A DNA stretch of 64,000 bases from Platycnemis pennipes (taxonomy: Eukaryota > Arthropoda > Insecta > Odonata > Platycnemididae). Of this stretch, positions 30,470-43,572 are shown piece after piece; position 1 is the first letter of the stretch, and the number at the start of each line of letters is the position of its first letter. Location: assembly GCA_933228895.1 (NCBI GenBank), contig OW121846.1, positions 22,077,088-22,141,087 of the forward strand. The letters run 5' to 3'. Below the pieces are notes generated by a model, which was not told where the DNA came from, ran no database searches, and was given only the letters and a program-made list of their open reading frames with translations. Position numbers and translations under genes: made by a program.

Positions 30470-31340
30470 GAGTAAACACCCCCATTGTAACAAATATTCT
30501 TAGACTTAACAAAGTCCCTTCTTTTATCCACCGACATATAAATAAATTTGTTGCATAGATATAAACGGTGCTGTTATGTGCATAGCGGGCAAGAAAATAA
30601 ATTAACATTCTCACTGGCTGCCAAGAGTGAAGTTCTTGGACTTGAGAGGCTCCGTTTTGCTTGAATTAATCTCGCATTTGACGGAGTACTTGACCTCGAC
30701 CCTGATGAGCGGAGTATATTCATATGCTTGTGTCCAAATTTGACTAGGTCATCAATGCGGGGAAATTCAATTTCATGGTGTTCCATTTCAAACTGCTTGC
30801 GCGAGTATTTATCTAACGTTTTTACCGCAAGAACAAATAAGATAAAATCGGCCAACTGAGGGATATTCATGGCCGTCAAAGCATTCACGTTTTCAGACAA
30901 ATGTTCGATTATTGACTGGAAACCTTCTATCGAGTCGTTATTCAGAACGGGAGCATTTATAATTTTCTCTAGGCATTGTGAAGCTAATAATCGCTTATTA
31001 TCATATTGACGAACCAAGTTTTTCCACACGATAGCGTAATTTTCAGAGATTAGTGGAAGACCAGTCACTATTTCCGCGCATTTCCCTTTACACTCCCAAT
31101 TAAGTAATGAAACTTCTCAATATCCGTCAACTGAGTACTCTCGTGTATCAGGCTACAGAAAACATCGTAAAAAGGTTTGAAGTTAGCCAATTCCCCGTCA
31201 AATACAGGAATCTTAGGCAACCTGGCCGTTTGCGAAACAGGAACCCCCATACTAGCATTACTAACTTCCGTGGGGAGGTACTTGAACCCGGAATATTTTG
31301 GTTTCTTAGCCAATACGTCTTTACCCTGCTTCAACGGCCG
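30470..31340 (-). pseudogene. BEL/Pao retrotransposon gag fragment (DUF1759 type)
   Basis: From 31334 down: ARLPKIPVFDGELANFKPFYD, SLIHESTQLTDIEKFHYL, then after a one-base shift at about 31070 TGLPLISENYAIVWKNLV, YDNKRLLASQ and FPRIDDLVKF. A CPLC start of a zinc-knuckle region lies near 30580, with VDKRRDFVKSKN in another frame to about 30490. This order is that of the BEL/Pao gag-like DUF1759 region upstream of the zinc knuckles. No protease, RT or LTR was found nearby, so only a 0.9-kb fragment remains. Confidence 0.85.
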
Positions 31341-32584
31341 GTTCTTACTGATTATTACAACTTATAATCTGCTGTAAAATCTAACGCATCATCATACTGT
31401 CGGAACGATGTTCAAAATTTATAGCTTTCGTTAAGGGGTGTGACTGATGTGTATTTCATCCTCTATTACATGATCAGAATTAGGCTTTCATAAGCGAAAT
31501 TCAAAAGCTAATAAATATTCACTTGAGGATCTTCGATATCAAGTAAAGTAAAGTCTATTGAAGTAATTATTCGTACACAATGGCCAATTAAACACTGTGA
31601 AAACCCTTTAACGTCGGGAGATACGTTTTGCGGTAAAATTAAGCTGCAGGTCGCAACCACTGTACTTATGCTTGAGTCGCTTTCTCGATGACATATGTCG
31701 GGTTGGGTTGCTTTGATAAACTTAAACTCTCGTCAATAATCTTCATAGAGCAAAAAAGTTTCTGGGCATTTACAAATATGATGAAAAAAAATGTAAATCA
31801 ATGATAGTGGCAAGTCATCCCGAGTTCCATCACATTTTCACAATCGAAAAATTAGGGGCAGAATCACGTATTCTTTCATGGTGTGGGTAACGTCATCGCA
31901 GATTGCACGAATTCATTTTGAAGCGCATTTAGCGTAGTCATCACGGCAACCATCCAAATTTTATTCCAATTCAGATTGGTTACTTAAAACTCATGTTAAT
32001 TTATAGCAATGAAGTATCGGCAACACGTTTACTTTCTTAAGCGAAATTTAAAAGCTAATAGATATTCACTAGAGGAACTTCGAAATCAATGATGAAATGT
32101 AAAAGTTCTCATAAACATTGCACTGTGGTATTTTGTATTCCATTATTATTTAAAATTATGATGCACGTGTTTTTTGTGACGAGAAATCTGCATCTATATA
32201 ATACCTTGCAAGCCACCATAAAGGTGTGTGGCATGGGGTGAATTCTTACCAAACATGCACTACATATCATGTATAAAAAAGTCTTAGAATTAATATACTA
32301 ACCTTAATAGACTAAAGGAGTTATGTGACTTACGCAATTACTGTGTTGTGCGTAATTATCATGCAGTGCACAAGCCAGTGGAACGAGATATACGGGATGT
32401 AATTGAAGCGTTCGGCGTAGAGATTTCTAATATAAGTTCATGCAGGTGTTTCCCAACGCTGTTACTACGCATCGTCATCTGCAGACATCTTTCATGGAGA
32501 TGGACCGCTTTCGAAATCGTCTTCGATTGAGATAGCTTGAGATTTGCGGAAGTTCAACAAAAACCAGCGAATGAAATTCAAATC
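31341..32584. other. Unassigned; contains a 60-bp direct repeat pair
   Basis: Bases 31485-31550 and 32033-32093 share TAAGCGAAATT.AAAAGCTAATA followed by ATATTCACT.GAGGA in direct orientation about 550 bases apart. They may be ends of an unrecognised element. No coding signal. Confidence 0.4.
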
Positions 32585-32701
32585 CCAAGAGAGCATAGGA
32601 GGATTTAAGGGGGGCACGGGGGCAGGCCCCCCACCTCCCATACACTTAAAAAAAAGACAAGATTTTTAATATGGTCCCGTTACAATTACGTTCGTTTTGT
32701 T

Positions 32702-35569
32702 TTGTGTGCTATGGAGCCTCAACCACAGTGCATACATATTATGGGAAAATTAAATTATCGTAAAATTCGTAAATTTTCAAAAGGGAGGAATAGAATTGCA
32801 AGAAAGTACGCAAGTGAAACTCATTGTCCGTCTCTGGCTGACTTTGCGAATCCAGTAAGTACCAGTGGTTGCAAAATACATGGCAACCAACAACAGACTT
32901 TAAGTTTCCATTGGTGAGTGAGGGAGAAAAAAATCGGTCTTTTCAAATGAGCTGGTTAAAAGGACATGAATGGCTAGAATACAGAAAAATTGCTGGTGGC
33001 AGATTGTGCAAAATGTGCATTCTTTTTGATCGGCGTGAGGCGGGTACATATAATGTGAAGCTGGGACAGTTGGTGTCGGAACAACTGAAAATATATAAAA
33101 AGGTCATCTAAACGATCAGACACCACAACAGCACGAAATATCACCAGGCGAACATGGTAAAATCTCAAAACTTTTTATGTTAATGGAAGGAAAATCAATG
33201 GGCGTTGTTGTTCAAATGAGATCCCAGGAAATGAAAACTATTGAAGAGAATCATAAAAAACTTCTACCCATTACGAAAACAATTATATTATGTGGAATGC
33301 AAAAACTACCATTAAGAGGTCACAGGGATACTACTACTACTACTCTCCGATAGGACATATTTACCGTTATTCGTATCTCTAATTGTGCGAGGGAAAAAGG
33401 ACATTTTGAATCGGTCAGTTCGGCAATAAATTTCTCTAATTTTACGATTATGGTCCAGTCTGCCATATTAAGTTGGGGAGTAAGTTGGGGTTCGTAAAAT
33501 ATTTTTAATATCATCGCTGAAAATATTTCCTTGGAATTTGTTTAAGAGATTAAGTCTAAATTTCAACCTGCAATCTGACAATGATTCCCATTTCAATTCA
33601 TTTAATAGACTGGTTACGCTAATATAAATATCGTATCGTCCCTTTACAAATCTTGCCGATCTTCGCTGCACACGTTCAAGTTCATTACTTAGACCGATTT
33701 CGTAGGGATCCCATACACTGGCAGCATATTCCAAATGAGGTCTAACAAGGGAAAAGTAGCTGATTTCTCGCACATGATCGTCACATTTACCCAATACTCT
33801 TTTAATGAAACCCAGTTTACGATTAGCTTGACCAATTATTTCACGTATATGTATACCCCAGGAAAGATCATGTGTCAGTCAAATGGTAATTTAGAATCGG
33901 AAAGTTCCTACGGAGAAGGCACCTTCAGAGCGTTGTTGGAGTTCCGAATCGATGCTGGAGATGAGATACTGCATGAAGACGTAAAAACGTGTGCTAAAAA
34001 CGCTTCCTAAATAAGCAAGTCGACAGAAAATGACTTGATTGTGTGCTGTGGGGAATTAATCACAACCAAAATAGCAGAAAACATTAAAAAGACCGAATAT
34101 AATACTCTTATAGCTGATGAGACCACAGATGTTTCTGTTTGTGAGCAACTGACCATTTGTATTCACTATTTCGAAGTAGATAAAAATGAAATACAAGAAG
34201 ACTTTCTCATGTTTGTCGAAGTTGATAAACTTACTGGAGAAAACACTGCTCAGCATATTTTGAAGGTGATCGAAAACATTAACCAGGACATGACATTGTA
34301 CTGGGGTTAGGCATACGATAGGGGAGCCAACATGAGTGGTACATTAAAAGGTGTTCAGGTATGCATATATGTAGCAGATATGTAGCATTTAGCCCTTTTT
34401 ACTCATTGTGCGAGCCAACGATTCAGCTATCAGTATTGCCTTCACCGTACCCAGCATAAGAAATGCAGTAGGGGTTATCTCAAGTGTAGCAACTTTCTTT
34501 CGTGAGTCAGCTCAACGAATAAATCTCCTCAGGGAAGAAATACAAGTTCATCTGCCAAAGGAGAAAGAATGTGTAATAAAAAATGTGTGAGACCAGATGG
34601 GTGGAAAGACGTGAAGCTGTTTTGACATTTTTGGACGTTTTGCCATGTCTTCCTGGAAATTTGCAAATTATGGTTGAAGGAAGGGTCAGAAGTGCTACAG
34701 TTGCATTTTCGCTGATCCAAGCTATCATGTCGTCGGAATTTCTTGTAAGCTTTGCAATCCTCGCTGATATTTTAGGAATCACGCCGCCGCTATCTCGATC
34801 ATTACAAGCCATTGAAATTGATACACTTTCTGCAGTTCAGCTTATCATTACGATCACAGGCAGTCTGCAGAGGCAACGTTTAACTAGCACGGATGCATTC
34901 AGAAATCATTTCAATATGGCTGAGGCTCTTGCAAATGAAATGGGTACAGAAATCACGGTCCGCAGAATTACCGGCCATCAAACGAATAGGTCGAATATTC
35001 AGACTGAGTCTATTGAAGAGTAATACCGATTTACAATATATATTCCTTTTCTAGGTTATTTGTTAAAGAGAATATCGTCTAGGTTCCCTGACGCTCAGCT
35101 GCAAAAAATCAGGCAGTTAGAAAAGCTGCTGTCCCATAACTTCACTAACGAAGATATTAAGGATGCATTGAGAGGTGCTGAAGTATATAAAGAGGAGCTT
35201 CCTTGTGTTATAGCTTTAAAGGGAGAGCCAAAAAGTTTGGCAAGAGATGAGAGAAAACGTTATGCCAAAGTCTCCGGCAGATGCGTACAAAACAGCAACG
35301 GCGCTGCCTTATATTAGAACTCTGAGTGAATTGTTGTGCTGTTCCCTGTGGTTACTTGCTCTACCAAGCGATCTTTCTCCACCCCACGCCGATTAAAAAC
35401 ATATCTTCGCAGCAGAATGACAGAATATCGTTTGAATGATCTACCTTTAATGCATATCTATCAAGACATTGTATCAAAAATGAACGTTAACGAAGTACTG
35501 GACATCTTCAGCAGGAAACATAAAAGAAAATATTATCGTATATGTAATTTGATAATATTTTCATATTAA
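32702..35569 (+). pseudogene. hAT transposase (TTF zinc finger, DUF4371, hAT dimerisation domain)
   Basis: Blocks in order: a basic N terminus with CPSLADFANP (32711-32870); a TTF-type zinc finger SWLKGHEWLEY with LCKMCILFDRRE (32950-33040); PLRGHRD (about 33320); after the LINE insertion FRALLEFRIDAGDEIL (33930), CCGELITTKIAENI, TLIADETTDVSVCEQLT (34105) and RGANMSGTLKGVQ (34325); TRWVERREAVLTF (34590); and the C-terminal dimerisation motif VVTCSTKRSFSTPRRLK with MTEYRLNDLPLMHI (35345-35460). This matches ZMYM1-like/DUF4371 hAT transposases. At least four frame changes or stops, plus the LINE insertion, make it dead. Confidence 0.85.
33329..33868 (-). mobile_element. 5'-truncated CR1-like LINE inserted in the hAT transposase
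   Basis: The minus strand reads LSWGIHIREIIGQANRKLGF, ISYFSLVRPHLEYAASVWDP, ELERVQRRSARFVKGRY and a short tail. It ends at the 3' side in an AGT trinucleotide run (33330-33345 as TAC/ACT on the plus strand). RT C terminus plus microsatellite tail is the usual form of a dead-on-arrival CR1/L2-type insertion. It interrupts hAT coding sequence directly after GHRD, so it is younger than the hAT copy. Confidence 0.85.
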
Positions 35570-35707
35570 TACCCTTAATATTGAAATAATGAGTATATTT
35601 CACACAGTAATTGTTGTATGTTTTTTGTTCATTCCATTTATGAGAAGACTTTTTGCCCGCCTGACCCTTGTGCCCCTCCCAGAAAAAAATCCTGGATCCG
35701 CCCTTGC

Positions 35708-37294
35708 AATGGAGCATAAGTTTCACGTATCCTTGGGATGTTCATTGATGCCGTTGCAATTATGCTAAAAATGTTCATCTAAAAGCGATGACGTAAACAG
35801 CAATGTTCTTTTCTTGAAGACATTGAAAGGCAATAAAAGAGTTATCGCAGCTAATTCTTGATTCTAGATCGGCCATTTCATTCGTCAAAATCATGCGGCT
35901 TAATTTTCCCGCTATTCCCAGATCAAGTAGCTTTGAATTCGGTAAAACTAAAAGTATTATAATGAAAGTGTCGGTGGGGTTCAAAAGGTAAATATTTTAT
36001 GAATTTATACCATATTTCGAAGAGGACCGCTTTCAAAACATATTAGAATATTAGATTAGGGTCATTCCACAGTTTTGTGAAAAAAAATTTTTTGAGCGAA
36101 TTATGCATGTTTTAATTTTTTCGCATTTTTAGCAAAAATCCGAGCCTTAAATCATATTATTACTTATATCTCCGCTTGTTATTGTCATGCAGCAATGATT
36201 AATAACTCTTTTGAAAGCTAAATCTTTATTTAATGCAAATATATCATTAAAAATTATTTTCTTCTAAACCCTATTGTTGTTAATTACTAATATTTAAAAA
36301 ATTGTTAATAAACTTTTCTCAAATACTCCATCTCAGAATCGGCAGAAACTTTTTTCCGTAATTTAAACATACCCAGCTAACTATTCCAAAAGTAAAAGTT
36401 AGTGGAAATTCATAAATGTGTTTTTTATAAATATTTAAACATTTAAAATTTCTCTCGCACGGTCCGTCGCGTCGGCTCCCCCATTTGGAATACATGCAGC
36501 AGACACGCGATGCAAGCCTAAAAATTTCCTAATTGCTCAAGGTCGTGGCTATATGAGATAAATATGTATTATAAACTATAAATGTTAAAAACAATTATTA
36601 TTTGTTCTTTCACTTTTCGAGATAAATATTGTGTTGATCCAAATTTCTCTTGAATTTTGGCCACACTCCAGCTTTTAGGCAGTGTAGACAGGACTAAAAT
36701 TTTTTCACGGTAGGAATAAGCTTCAGCAAATTTTTCCTTGAGTTGACTTAGCATTTCACACCCTACTAACTCTTATGGGCCGAAGGTAGTTTTTGCTTTT
36801 CCCCATACTTTTTTAATTTTAATAATAAAACGCGTCGCGTCGCCACGACCGTTATCGTGTATCAGCAGCCTGAGTCAAGCAAGGCGACACGCAAGGCGAC
36901 CCCTGCACAACGCTTGGAATTTTGACGGTCACGAGGACCAGAATCGCTTGTCGGAAACCATGTTTTCACTGTCGAGTTTTGGGCATGCACTTTGACTTCG
37001 GTCCTAGCGACCCATACACCACCCAGCCCGAGTCAGTGCGGGCTTATAGCACAGGAAATCATCATGTCACTCTATTATGTCTGACTTTCCTATTCGCGTG
37101 CTGAGGAATCAATCCAGACATTGGTTTCCTCGGTAGAGAACTACATTGCGCAGCCTTTCCCTTCTCCACCATCAACGACAATCAAAGATGTTCAAAGTGC
37201 ACATTTTTTTCGTTGAATCAGGGTCAAATAATTTTGGTTGTTATCAGGAGACAATTATAAATGAAAGCCTATGGTAATTTTAGTATATTAAACC
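35708..37294. other. Unassigned, with one protein fragment
   Basis: AT-rich at 36050-36440 and GC-rich at 36830-37030. GGGTCATTCCAC near 36060 resembles a transposon end but no partner was found. One minus-strand fragment is listed separately. Confidence 0.4.
36569..36754 (-). pseudogene. Fragment of a repetitive arthropod protein (unnamed)
   Basis: A 61-codon minus frame contains YREKILVLSTLPKSWSVAKI and QEKFGSTQYLSRKVKE. I recall similar L-P-K-S-W-S..K-I-Q-E-F-x-x-S/T-x-Y-x-x-x-A/V-K-E segments in many predicted arthropod proteins of unknown, probably transposon, origin. Nothing else of such a protein is visible around it. The frame runs into low-information sequence at both ends. Confidence 0.35.
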
Positions 37295-37302
37295 TTTCAG
37301 TA

Positions 37303-37732
37303 CTGGCACGTAGCCAGAAATTTGCTTCGGGGGGGGGGGATTAACTTGAAACAAATCAGCCTTGCCCATTCGGTGACGATATTTTACAAGTATCTTCCCT
37401 TAATTTTCAGGGCTTAGAATTTACTTTTAAAGTGCCCATACTTATCTATTCTCACTTGTTAAGTCCATTGATTACCTTGTTATAAAGCAGTTGATTTAAC
37501 CGGCCCCAGAACAGAAGTTCAACCCATACATACATCTCAGATTGAAACGAACAATTATTAACCACCCGCATGCATCAAACTAGTGATCACGTTTCAAGAC
37601 ACCTAACACTTGAATTATATGCAGTGTAATAGGGATTATCATGCACAGTTAAAATCAGAACAACGAAATTATTGGGAAAAAATTTCGGGGGTGCTAAAGC
37701 ACCAGAAGACCCTCCCCCCTGGTACGTGCCTG
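37303..37732. mobile_element. hAT-type MITE with 8-bp target duplication
   Basis: TTTCAGTA at 37295-37302 and at 37733-37740 flank a 430-base element that begins CTGGCACGTAGCCAG and ends with the inverse, CAGGCACGTACCAGG on the other strand, followed by G-rich runs on both sides (ten G at about 37330). An 8-base duplication and short inverted termini are hallmarks of the hAT superfamily. No coding frame. The right target duplication overlaps the point where homology to base 1 of the window begins. Confidence 0.8.
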
Positions 37733-37738
37733 TTTCAG

Positions 37739-40700
37739 TATGAGACTTAATATACCATGCATGATACCTGAAGACATTTCACATTTCCATTGCTTTATAA
37801 ATGTCATTTAGATACTTTCATATACCGCCCTACAACCAGATAACTTTTACAAACAGTGTTCATCGTATCCTTCCTCCTTAAATAGGCGAGGATAAAGGTG
37901 ACAACCACGACTTTTCTTAGCAATAACAGACTATTTCGCACAACGCTTTTGCGGTCAACCAAGCATGCATGAGCGGTTTTAGAAATAATTGCCAACTAAC
38001 AGAATATGGCGTCCGAAGCATTAAGATCTCTACGGTTGTATTGGTATTAATACATGGTAGAAATTCCTATCAATTTTTCAATCGACGTCACCGACTCAAA
38101 TGTTAATTGGCTAGCAATATCTAAAGTCCTTATATGTTTGGGAGATTCCACATGTAAATCAGTGTAGTGTAAAGCAAAGAAGCAATAATTAGTGTTGAAA
38201 CCTTGTACAGCACCACAAAGCATCTGAGGTTGCATCTGAGTATACTCCGAAAATAGGGAAGACCAACTCTTGGCAAATACACCTGCGCTGCAGTTACAGT
38301 AAATGTGAAGATTTGCATCCAATAAGTCTCATACAGGTACCTGAACGATGCGAGAAGATTTTTTTTACATGTTGAGGACAGAGTTTTGTTTCAAAGTTGC
38401 AAAAGCATACAGCAAGAGGCATTACAACTTCGTTTTTCTTAATTTGTAAAAAAAAACATTTCACGATAAAAATCAGTGCATAAATGTTTCTTGCGATCAC
38501 TATTGAATAAATGATTTCCTCATCTATTTTTTAAATTTATAACGATGACGGAATTCATTAAATTCCTTAAACGATTGTAAAGGATGATATTTTGATTACC
38601 TAAATTCACTCGTTATTTTTAATGGATTTAATTCTAATTTCTTCAACTATAAATGTTTCCTGCAATCAATATTAAATAAATGATTTCCTTATCTATTTTT
38701 TAAATATGTAAAGATGACAGAATTCATTAAATTCCATAAACGATTGTAAAGGATGATATTTTGATTACCTAAACTGGCTCGTTATTTTTCATGGATTTAA
38801 TTCTAATTTCTTCAACTTCGTCAATGCACCTTTTGTTACTCTGCCAGAAACGTGAACAAATTTACTTAGCACCGTAAACGAAATTGCTTACCACCTCTTT
38901 CCCCACGCTAAAAGATAGGAAAAAACAATTTTTTTAGCTTAAGTTATCACACTTTCCGATCAGTCGGAGAAAATAAAATTACGCCTAAGTAATGCACCCA
39001 TCTCTTCTTTTTTGAACGACAACGCACCCGCTTGGATCCGACTGGTACCTTGGGAGATTACCACAAATAAATGGATAATTTTGAGCGCTGCAAACAGACA
39101 TAGGTACAGGCAACTACCACAAATTAATACACAGAGTATAGAGGTTCATCGCGCGCTGCGCGCGTTAAACCTCCAGGGACACCGTTAACTACCAGAATGG
39201 TCTGGGAGGTGTTAGTATAGTCGATCGAATGGTTTAGATGTAATATTTGGTAATTATTACAGACAAACCGATGTTAAGGATGGTGTAATATTATTCTGTA
39301 ATCGTCTGGTTGGCTTAAAAAAGAATTGGTCCTTTGAGCTTTTGGAAATATTTTTATTACATTTTTATTAAATTTATTTATAATTTATATTTTTTTAAAT
39401 TTATAAATTATAAATATATTATTTTATAAATTTTTATTAAATTTATTTAAATATTTATTAAATGTCTTACTGAAATTTATAAAAAACGAAATGGTTTGCG
39501 TGTTGGATATCTATTGTTAATTTTATGGTGGTCAGTGTGTTTTCAAATGAATGTGCTGATTTAGCAATAAGCATTACCAAAACTAAAGTTAGATCTAATT
39601 AGTTTACAGTATAAAAACAAATTAAATTACAATTCTAATATTAAAATATTATGTGTATTAAACACTGTAGAAGTACATTTTATTGGTAATAAACGTTTAA
39701 TCACATGTGTTAGAAGAGTATTTGTAATCGCTTAGCTTCGAAATTTACATATCACTTACAAAATTGGAGCCGCAGGTAGGCAAAAGTTGTTTTCGGCACC
39801 TCGGCAGGTCTATTAATATTTTAATAGTTACACAATTGATTGATAAAACTAATTCCACTTTCTTCAACTTCGTCTATGCACCTTTTGTCTCTTTACCATA
39901 AACGTAAATACAATTGCATAGCAAGGTAAACAGATTTGCTTAGCAACTTGTTCCCGGTGTTAAAAGGTATGGAAAGTACCATTTTTTTATGCTTGAATTT
40001 TCATACTTTCCTATCAGTGCCTTAAAATAGAAATTCACCTGTGCAATGTCCCCATCTTTTCTCCTTTGAACGACACCACTCCCGCTTCGATCCAACAAGT
40101 TTCTTCGGAGATTACTTCAAATTCATGAACCAACCTCTAACAACTACCGTGAATTAATATATGGACGAGGTTCAACACTCGAGGTCTTTTTAATTGTCGT
40201 TTATTCCAAGCTCTCGAACTCTCAATTTCTAAGCCACCTAACCCCACAGTATGTTAAATAGAATTCATGATATGTAACACACCAGTGTCATCCAAATAAG
40301 CACTTCAACACAGGATAAGCTTGTTTGGGGTACTCATTTTTTATCACAAAGACGTCGGGTTAAGTTTTACGATACTATTGTAAATATGCTCTCATTACTC
40401 ACCCCAATACTCACGAGCAACTTTAACCATCCATATCTGATTATTGTCAGCATATTTTTATCTTTTCATTCGGATATGCTTATGAATGAGTGTATTCAAT
40501 ATTTTTCGATCAACATGTATTACTGTGCATAGTGCTGTGTGTGTCATGAATTGAATACAAGGATTTACCTTTCACCAAATTTCGAAATCAATTCCGATAT
40601 TCAATGCACCACACCAAGTCTCGTACTGTCACCAATGTAGTCGTGGAGTTGCCCATGCGGTACTAAAACATTCACCCTGAGACTAGCACTTGTCACATGG

Positions 40701-42136
40701 AATTTTCTATAAAAAATGCACACCTGGTCCATCTAAATTTGTGGAGTATCTAAATATGTGGATAATCTGAGAAGATTCGTTCAAAAACCTCGAAATAACC
40801 CATGAATACCGTATATCATATACATTTACAATCATATTCAATATCATAAAGATTTGGCATCTTACCCCAAAAGACAGGGGAAGATGCCAAACCGCTGCTC
40901 AGCGTTTCATAGAAATATAGCTGCTTCAGCAAGCCATATACTCAACCAAGAGATAAGAAATGAAATCCTCAATTATAATTAAATGTTCCATTTTTAGTAA
41001 AATTCAACTATAACATCGTTAAAACATGAAATATATGACTTAGTAAAAATTCAAGGTATTCATGGAAATATTGTCTTTGAAGCCGTACCTACCGCTCATA
41101 AATACACGTGGGTATATTAGCAAGACGATAGCCCCTCGATAAGAAACAGACGTCCGTTATTCCAAATAAGAATTATTTTGAATTGAGCGTCTTCCCCCAA
41201 TATGCATATTCCCCTGAAAACCCCTAAAACAGGTTAGAGGAGAAACAAAACTTGATTTTTTTAGGAAATTAGAATACTATCGTCGGCTGTGTTCAAAATG
41301 GAAAAATGATAGGAAAATACGGGTTGCAAGATCGAGATGAAGGTGGAGTAATGGAATTCTACACACACTGTCCTTATAACTAAGAGGTGGCAGAACACAA
41401 TGTTTAAAAATTGGAGCTAAACACATTGTTTAAAAAGAGCAACCGAAAAAGATATACTTGGAAAATGCCTGAAGATATGATCAGATTTAATTTGATTGCG
41501 TTTTAGAGAAGAAGAGTTTTAAAAAGTAGGTAAAGATCTGCAACAAAGAAAGTTCCTTGGATGAAGTCACTAACATTTACCAAACTTGATATGATGAATC
41601 CCTTTTGCGATTGAAGATTTATTCGGACGCGGGCATACAGGCCTACTGCGGGATACGAAGATGAAGAGGCACAAGATGTCCATTTGATATCACGGTAGAA
41701 ATAAAACAATAAACTAGGAACGGAGGCAACTTATTTTTTTGTAACTGGGATACTGTCGTCGGCGAAGGTAACGATAAAAAGGGAAAATATGAATTGGGAA
41801 ATCGAAATGCGAGAGAAGAAAGACAAGTTCTGCACACAACACGTTAGTCGTAGGAAAAACATTGCATAAAAAGCAGAACCGAAAGTGATATAATTGGAAA
41901 ATTCCAGGAGGCAAGGGAAGACAGCAAATTAATTGGGTACATTAATTGAAGCAGATAGACATAAATCACGTGAAGGACTGCCAATTTATGAGTTGCAGAT
42001 GTCGACAGTGACCGCAACCTAGTGATGATGAAATGGCATTAACATTCAAGAAACGGAAGAGGACATTGAAGAACACATGCCCAGTAGGTAATGAAGGATA
42101 CTCCAGTGTTGTCTCGAGACTAGTCAGTAATTTGAG
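37739..42136. other. Unit 2 counterpart of 1-4607
   Basis: This stretch repeats the features of unit 1: tandem repeat at about 38479-38819, dispersed repeats at about 38818-39166 and 39871-40185, CG hairpin at 39141-39173, hairpin at 40853-40891 and degenerate direct repeat at about 41232-41920. It lacks the 213 bases of 2729-2941. The plus frame seen in unit 1 at 3226-3450 is stopped here by TGC to TGA, so that frame is not a gene. Confidence 0.9.
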
Positions 42137-43572
42137 TCACTCTCCGTCTCGTTTGGTTTTCCTATCTCCAGTGTCGTCTCGTGGAGTAGGCCGAACGACT
42201 GGAGGCAGTTCGTAAATAACTTGCATATTTTCTCCTCTCCGTCCAATTTCATGGAAATTCTCTAGCTTTTGAACTTTTGATAATTCTAGGTCCTTTGAAC
42301 TGCAGCTGGGAGGATATCGTTTAGGAGGAATCAAACATTGAGCAATGCCCGAATCAAGCTCCTTCTTTAACTCATCCGAAAATAGTGAACCAGTCTGATT
42401 ATTTAGCTGCTGACTCTATCTCTCTCACAATGCAAGCCATCAATATATCGACTTTTTCATAGTAAAGAAGTGTGTTCTTCTTCCTCAATTGCTGATTTAT
42501 ATATTTTAGTAGCATTATAATTACGAAATCTAAGCAAGTTTTCTTTCACATTTTTTTAAAGTTTGCTAGTGTTAGCACAATATAAATTCCCCAAAGCATT
42601 GCCACTTCCCCATGAACCACAGTGAAGATACCGTAAAAAACCCTGATAAATAAGTTTGTCTCTTCAGTACTCGATTCTGCAAGGCATTTTTCATATTATT
42701 TCCCAATTCTGTATTCACATATTTAAGTTTCCACGTCAAGAAATTCAACGCAGCCTCACACTTTAAAAGATTTGGATCCCCTCGGCAAAGCACCTCCACA
42801 GCAATTTTCACTGGCTGCAGCGTTGTAAAAATGGAAGAAGTTCATATTTACACTCATTGAATGATATTTCGGAATTAAGACAAATTAAGGCCTTCATCAC
42901 GCAAGTTTTAGCATTAGAAAACTTACCATCATGTCAAATAGAGTGTTCCATCGAGTTTTTACGTCAATAACAAGAGCTCTTTTCTCACAAAATTTCTCGA
43001 TCACATATTTTTGAAGGAATCAGTCGTTTTTTTGAGAGTGATTTTCTAAAGAGAGGGACTGCTTCCTTTATTTTTTTAATCGAAATCTTAATGTTTTTTT
43101 CTGATTGTTTACACGCGCCTCCATCTTAAAATGGATTAACCCCGTGTTTTATCACTCGACGGAAAGTCTTCATCGCTGAATTCACTTTCTTCAGATTCGA
43201 CTTCTTCTCCTACTTCAAATCAACTCTTTAGTACATTTATCCTACCCTCAGATTTGTACGTACCATTAATGACTACAAGGTGGTTACCATGAGCAAAACG
43301 AAGGAGATGATTTGTTGGTGTTTACCAACTAGCCTTTGGCATTACACTTGCACCGCCAGTGGTGATTGCGAAAATGTCTTTTTCTAAAGAAATATTATGG
43401 TCTCTCAATTTATTTTTTATAATTTCAATACACACTTCTGCAGACATATTTCCAATAATTCAGATATTTAATTCTCTAGTCCATTCATCGAAATTTAGAC
43501 AAAATTTTCTGGAATGTAGTCCATCCTTTTTAATACTGGCAATCACTTTCTCTTTAACATGGGCACCGTAAT
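42137..43572 (-). pseudogene. Degenerate hAT-family transposase, unit 2 copy
   Basis: It carries the same blocks as 4608-6045: NFDEWT near 43500, DIFAITTGGASVM near 43380, KTRWNTL near 42945, and the NLLKCEAALNF block at 42572-42811. The first block is unchanged from unit 1. The same stops and shifts are present, so inactivation predates the split of the two units. Confidence 0.65.

Larger units (their letters stand above)
32585..35707 (+). mobile_element. hAT-superfamily element (decayed)
   Basis: The right end, on the opposite strand, reads CAAGGGCGGATCCAGGATTT and then a GGGGCACAAGGGTCAGG block. The left end from 32586 reads CAAGAGAGCATAGGAGGATTT and then GGGGGGCACGGGGGCAGG. This is a degraded inverted pair of the CAGxGGCGGATCCAGGA class that I associate with hAT elements. 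Between them lies a hAT transposase pseudogene. No clear 8-base target duplication is left. A LINE fragment sits inside (33329-33868). It lies outside the part of the repeat visible in unit 2. Confidence 0.7.
1..37738. repeat. Large direct repeat, unit 1 (complete period)
   Basis: Base 1 onward reappears at 37739 onward in the same orientation and order. The offset drifts from 37738 near the start to 34625 near the end as indels accumulate. Substitutions are few, for example six in the 399 bases at 17218-17616 and none in the 600 bases at 12728-13320. The largest differences are a foldback element (17973-19308) and an LTR element (25925-27641) present only here, and about 213 bases (2729-2941) present only here. 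The true duplication edges are not visible because the window starts inside the repeat. It is either a real segmental duplication or two haplotypes joined end to end by assembly. Confidence 0.97.
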
